DNA of 6,911 bases from Clostridiales bacterium (GTDB lineage: Bacteria > Bacillota > Clostridia > Saccharofermentanales > Saccharofermentanaceae): positions 1 to 6,911 of the forward strand of contig JAGAFH010000163.1 in the NCBI GenBank assembly GCA_017612755.1, in the 5' to 3' direction. The notes beneath the pieces are model-generated. The model was not told the DNA's origin. It worked only from the letters and a program-made list of their open reading frames with translations, and searched no databases. This document shows positions 5,554-6,911 of this stretch, in pieces (within the stretch, counting starts at the first letter, position 1; each line of letters begins with the position of its first letter). The position numbers were made by a program, and so were the translations under genes.

Positions 5554-6911
5554 GGTCCTGGATGAGAAGACCGCCAACCAGATCAAGGCGGGAGAAGTAA
5601 TAGAAAGACCGGTCTCCGTAATAAAGGAACTGGTGGATAACAGCATCGATTCCGGTGCCGATACTATAACCATAGAGTTCGAAAACGGCGGTATCTCCCT
5701 TATGAGGGTCACCGACAATGGCATAGGTATGGACAGTGAGGATGCAAAGAAGGCATTTCTTATCCATGCCACATCAAAGATCACTTCCATAGAAGATATC
5801 TACGATCTTTCCACCCAGGGATTCAGAGGGGAGGCACTGGCTTCCATCGCATCCTGTTCAAATGTAACTCTTATTACCAAGATGGATGACGCCCAGACGG
5901 GGACCAGGATAGTCTATAACCAGGGGAAGTTCGTAAAGGAGGAAGAGGCTTCTTCCGACAGGGGCACCATGGTGACGGTAACAGACCTTTTCGCCAATAT
6001 ACCTGCCAGATATAAGTTCCTGAAGAAAGATTCCACTGAGGGAATGTATATCTGTTCCCTTGTGGAGAAGCTGGCCGTCGTAAATCCCCATATCTCCTTT
6101 AAGCTCTTTAAAGACGGGAAACTGATACTTTCAACTCCCGGATCCGGAGATATGAAAGATACTATCTACAGTATCTACGGTAAGTCTACAGTCAGTTCAC
6201 TCCTGCCTGTTGATTATGAATATGAAGGCATGAAGATAAAAGGCTTTACCGGAAAGACGGATCTTGTAAGAGGCAACAGAGGCCTTCAGTATATCTATGT
6301 CAATGAGAGGACCGTTACCAATAAGACTGCTTCTGCCGCCATTGATGAGGCATATAAAGGATCTGTAATGAAAAACAGGTTTCCCGTATGTTTCCTGTGT
6401 ATATATGTTCCTGCAGGGCTTGTGGATGTAAATGTCCACCCCAGGAAAGCGGAAGTAAAGTTTACTAATGAATCCGACGTTTTCAGGCTCGTCTTCCACG
6501 GAATAAAGGAAGCTCTTTCAGAACAGTCTGACACAAAGGCTTTTTCAAATTTCGAAAAGGAAGCCCCTGAGATCATAAATACGAAGCCTAAGGCTTCTTT
6601 TGAACAGAAGCAGATGAGGTTTGAGACATCTTCACGGGTGGATGAGCCTACTGCTGCCCAGTCTAAAGCCACTGCGGATCTTCTTAAGATCCTTTCGGAG
6701 TTTAAGCCTGATATAAATGAGATGGAAGACAGGGATCCCGTACCTGAGTTAACAGAAAAGCCGGAACCCGTTCCTGAACTTATACCCGTCGTGCCGGAAG
6801 AGAGATCTGATTCCGATATAGACGATCTGGTAAGAGGAAAGATACAGGGCTTTATCTTTAATACCTATATCATCGTTGAGTCGGGAGAAATGGTCTACTT
6901 TGTGGACCAGC
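5540..6911 (+). CDS. mutL: DNA mismatch repair protein MutL (partial, 3' end outside window)
   Basis: MutL is the ATP-driven matchmaker that links mismatch-bound MutS to the strand-removal step. The open frame runs 457 codons to the right edge without a stop. The N-terminal GHKL ATPase domain (about 1-330) shows AGEVIERP at 17-24, KELVDNSID at 29-37 with the likely catalytic Glu30 and Mg-binding Asn34, TDNGIGM at 58-64, HATSKI, GFRGEAL at 94-100, and VNVHPRKAEVKF before the linker. Residues about 334-432 form a low-complexity, Pro/Glu-rich linker with PVPEL at 400-404 and again at 410-414. The C-terminal domain starts near IQGFIFNTYI (435-444) and breaks off at VDQ (455-457), just where the endonuclease-type DQHAxxExxxYE motif of MutH-less bacteria would begin. 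Whether that motif is complete cannot be seen; a nicking MutL is expected from the lineage. The start overlaps mutS by 14 bases and has GGAGG upstream. Confidence 0.97.
   Translation, partial: MGRIKVLDEKTANQIKAGEVIERPVSVIKELVDNSIDSGADTITIEFENGGISLMRVTDNGIGMDSEDAKKAFLIHATSKITSIEDIYDLSTQGFRGEALASIASCSNVTLITKMDDAQTGTRIVYNQGKFVKEEEASSDRGTMVTVTDLFANIPARYKFLKKDSTEGMYICSLVEKLAVVNPHISFKLFKDGKLILSTPGSGDMKDTIYSIYGKSTVSSLLPVDYEYEGMKIKGFTGKTDLVRGNRGLQYIYVNERTVTNKTASAAIDEAYKGSVMKNRFPVCFLCIYVPAGLVDVNVHPRKAEVKFTNESDVFRLVFHGIKEALSEQSDTKAFSNFEKEAPEIINTKPKASFEQKQMRFETSSRVDEPTAAQSKATADLLKILSEFKPDINEMEDRDPVPELTEKPEPVPELIPVVPEERSDSDIDDLVRGKIQGFIFNTYIIVESGEMVYFVDQ

Noticed and set aside
5074..5790. Antisense open frame of 238 codons across the mutS-mutL junction
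   Set aside because: It overlaps two conserved genes whose frames are fully explained, and no domain or ribosome binding site supports it.
1..6911. Mobile element, CRISPR array, defence system or tRNA genes
   Set aside because: Nearly every base is covered by four coding genes of known families, and no direct-repeat array, transposase-like frame or tRNA-like fold was noticed.

Overview
The window looks like a chromosomal segment of a Gram-positive anaerobe of the class Clostridia. The basis is the tRNA-modification and mismatch-repair cluster miaB-mutS-mutL read in one direction, strong GGAGG-type ribosome binding sites, many AGA/AGG arginine codons and an intermediate base composition. Lachnospiraceae or a related family is a guess from style, not something the window proves.

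Layout: positions 1-1348 hold a minus-strand gene, cut by the left window edge, for an exported, membrane-anchored protein of the D-alanyl-D-alanine carboxypeptidase family (peptidase S11, DacA/DacF-like). A 69-base divergent intergenic region (1349-1417) carries back-to-back -10 boxes for the two transcription units. From 1418 to the right edge run miaB (1418-2860), mutS (2857-5553) and mutL (5540-6911, cut by the right edge). Each gene overlaps the next and each has a clear Shine-Dalgarno sequence, so this is a tightly packed, probably translationally coupled operon. No terminator, tRNA, rRNA, mobile element, CRISPR array or long non-coding stretch was seen.

How the genes work together: MutS recognises mismatches and MutL couples recognition to strand removal. 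MiaB methylthiolates i6A37 of tRNAs reading UNN codons and shares the operon, probably because the cluster commonly continues into miaA (and hfq) beyond mutL. The S11 protein is transcribed away from them and is not obviously part of the same process.

The most unusual item is the S11 protein. It keeps the overall family sequence and the SxN motif (S149-A-N151), but the nucleophile Ser of SxxK is Gly91 and the Lys of KTG is Leu263. It therefore looks like an intact but catalytically dead pseudoenzyme, and it also has an unusually cysteine-rich exported domain. The rest of the window is well-conserved housekeeping sequence; I did not find evidence of a wholly new multi-gene system.
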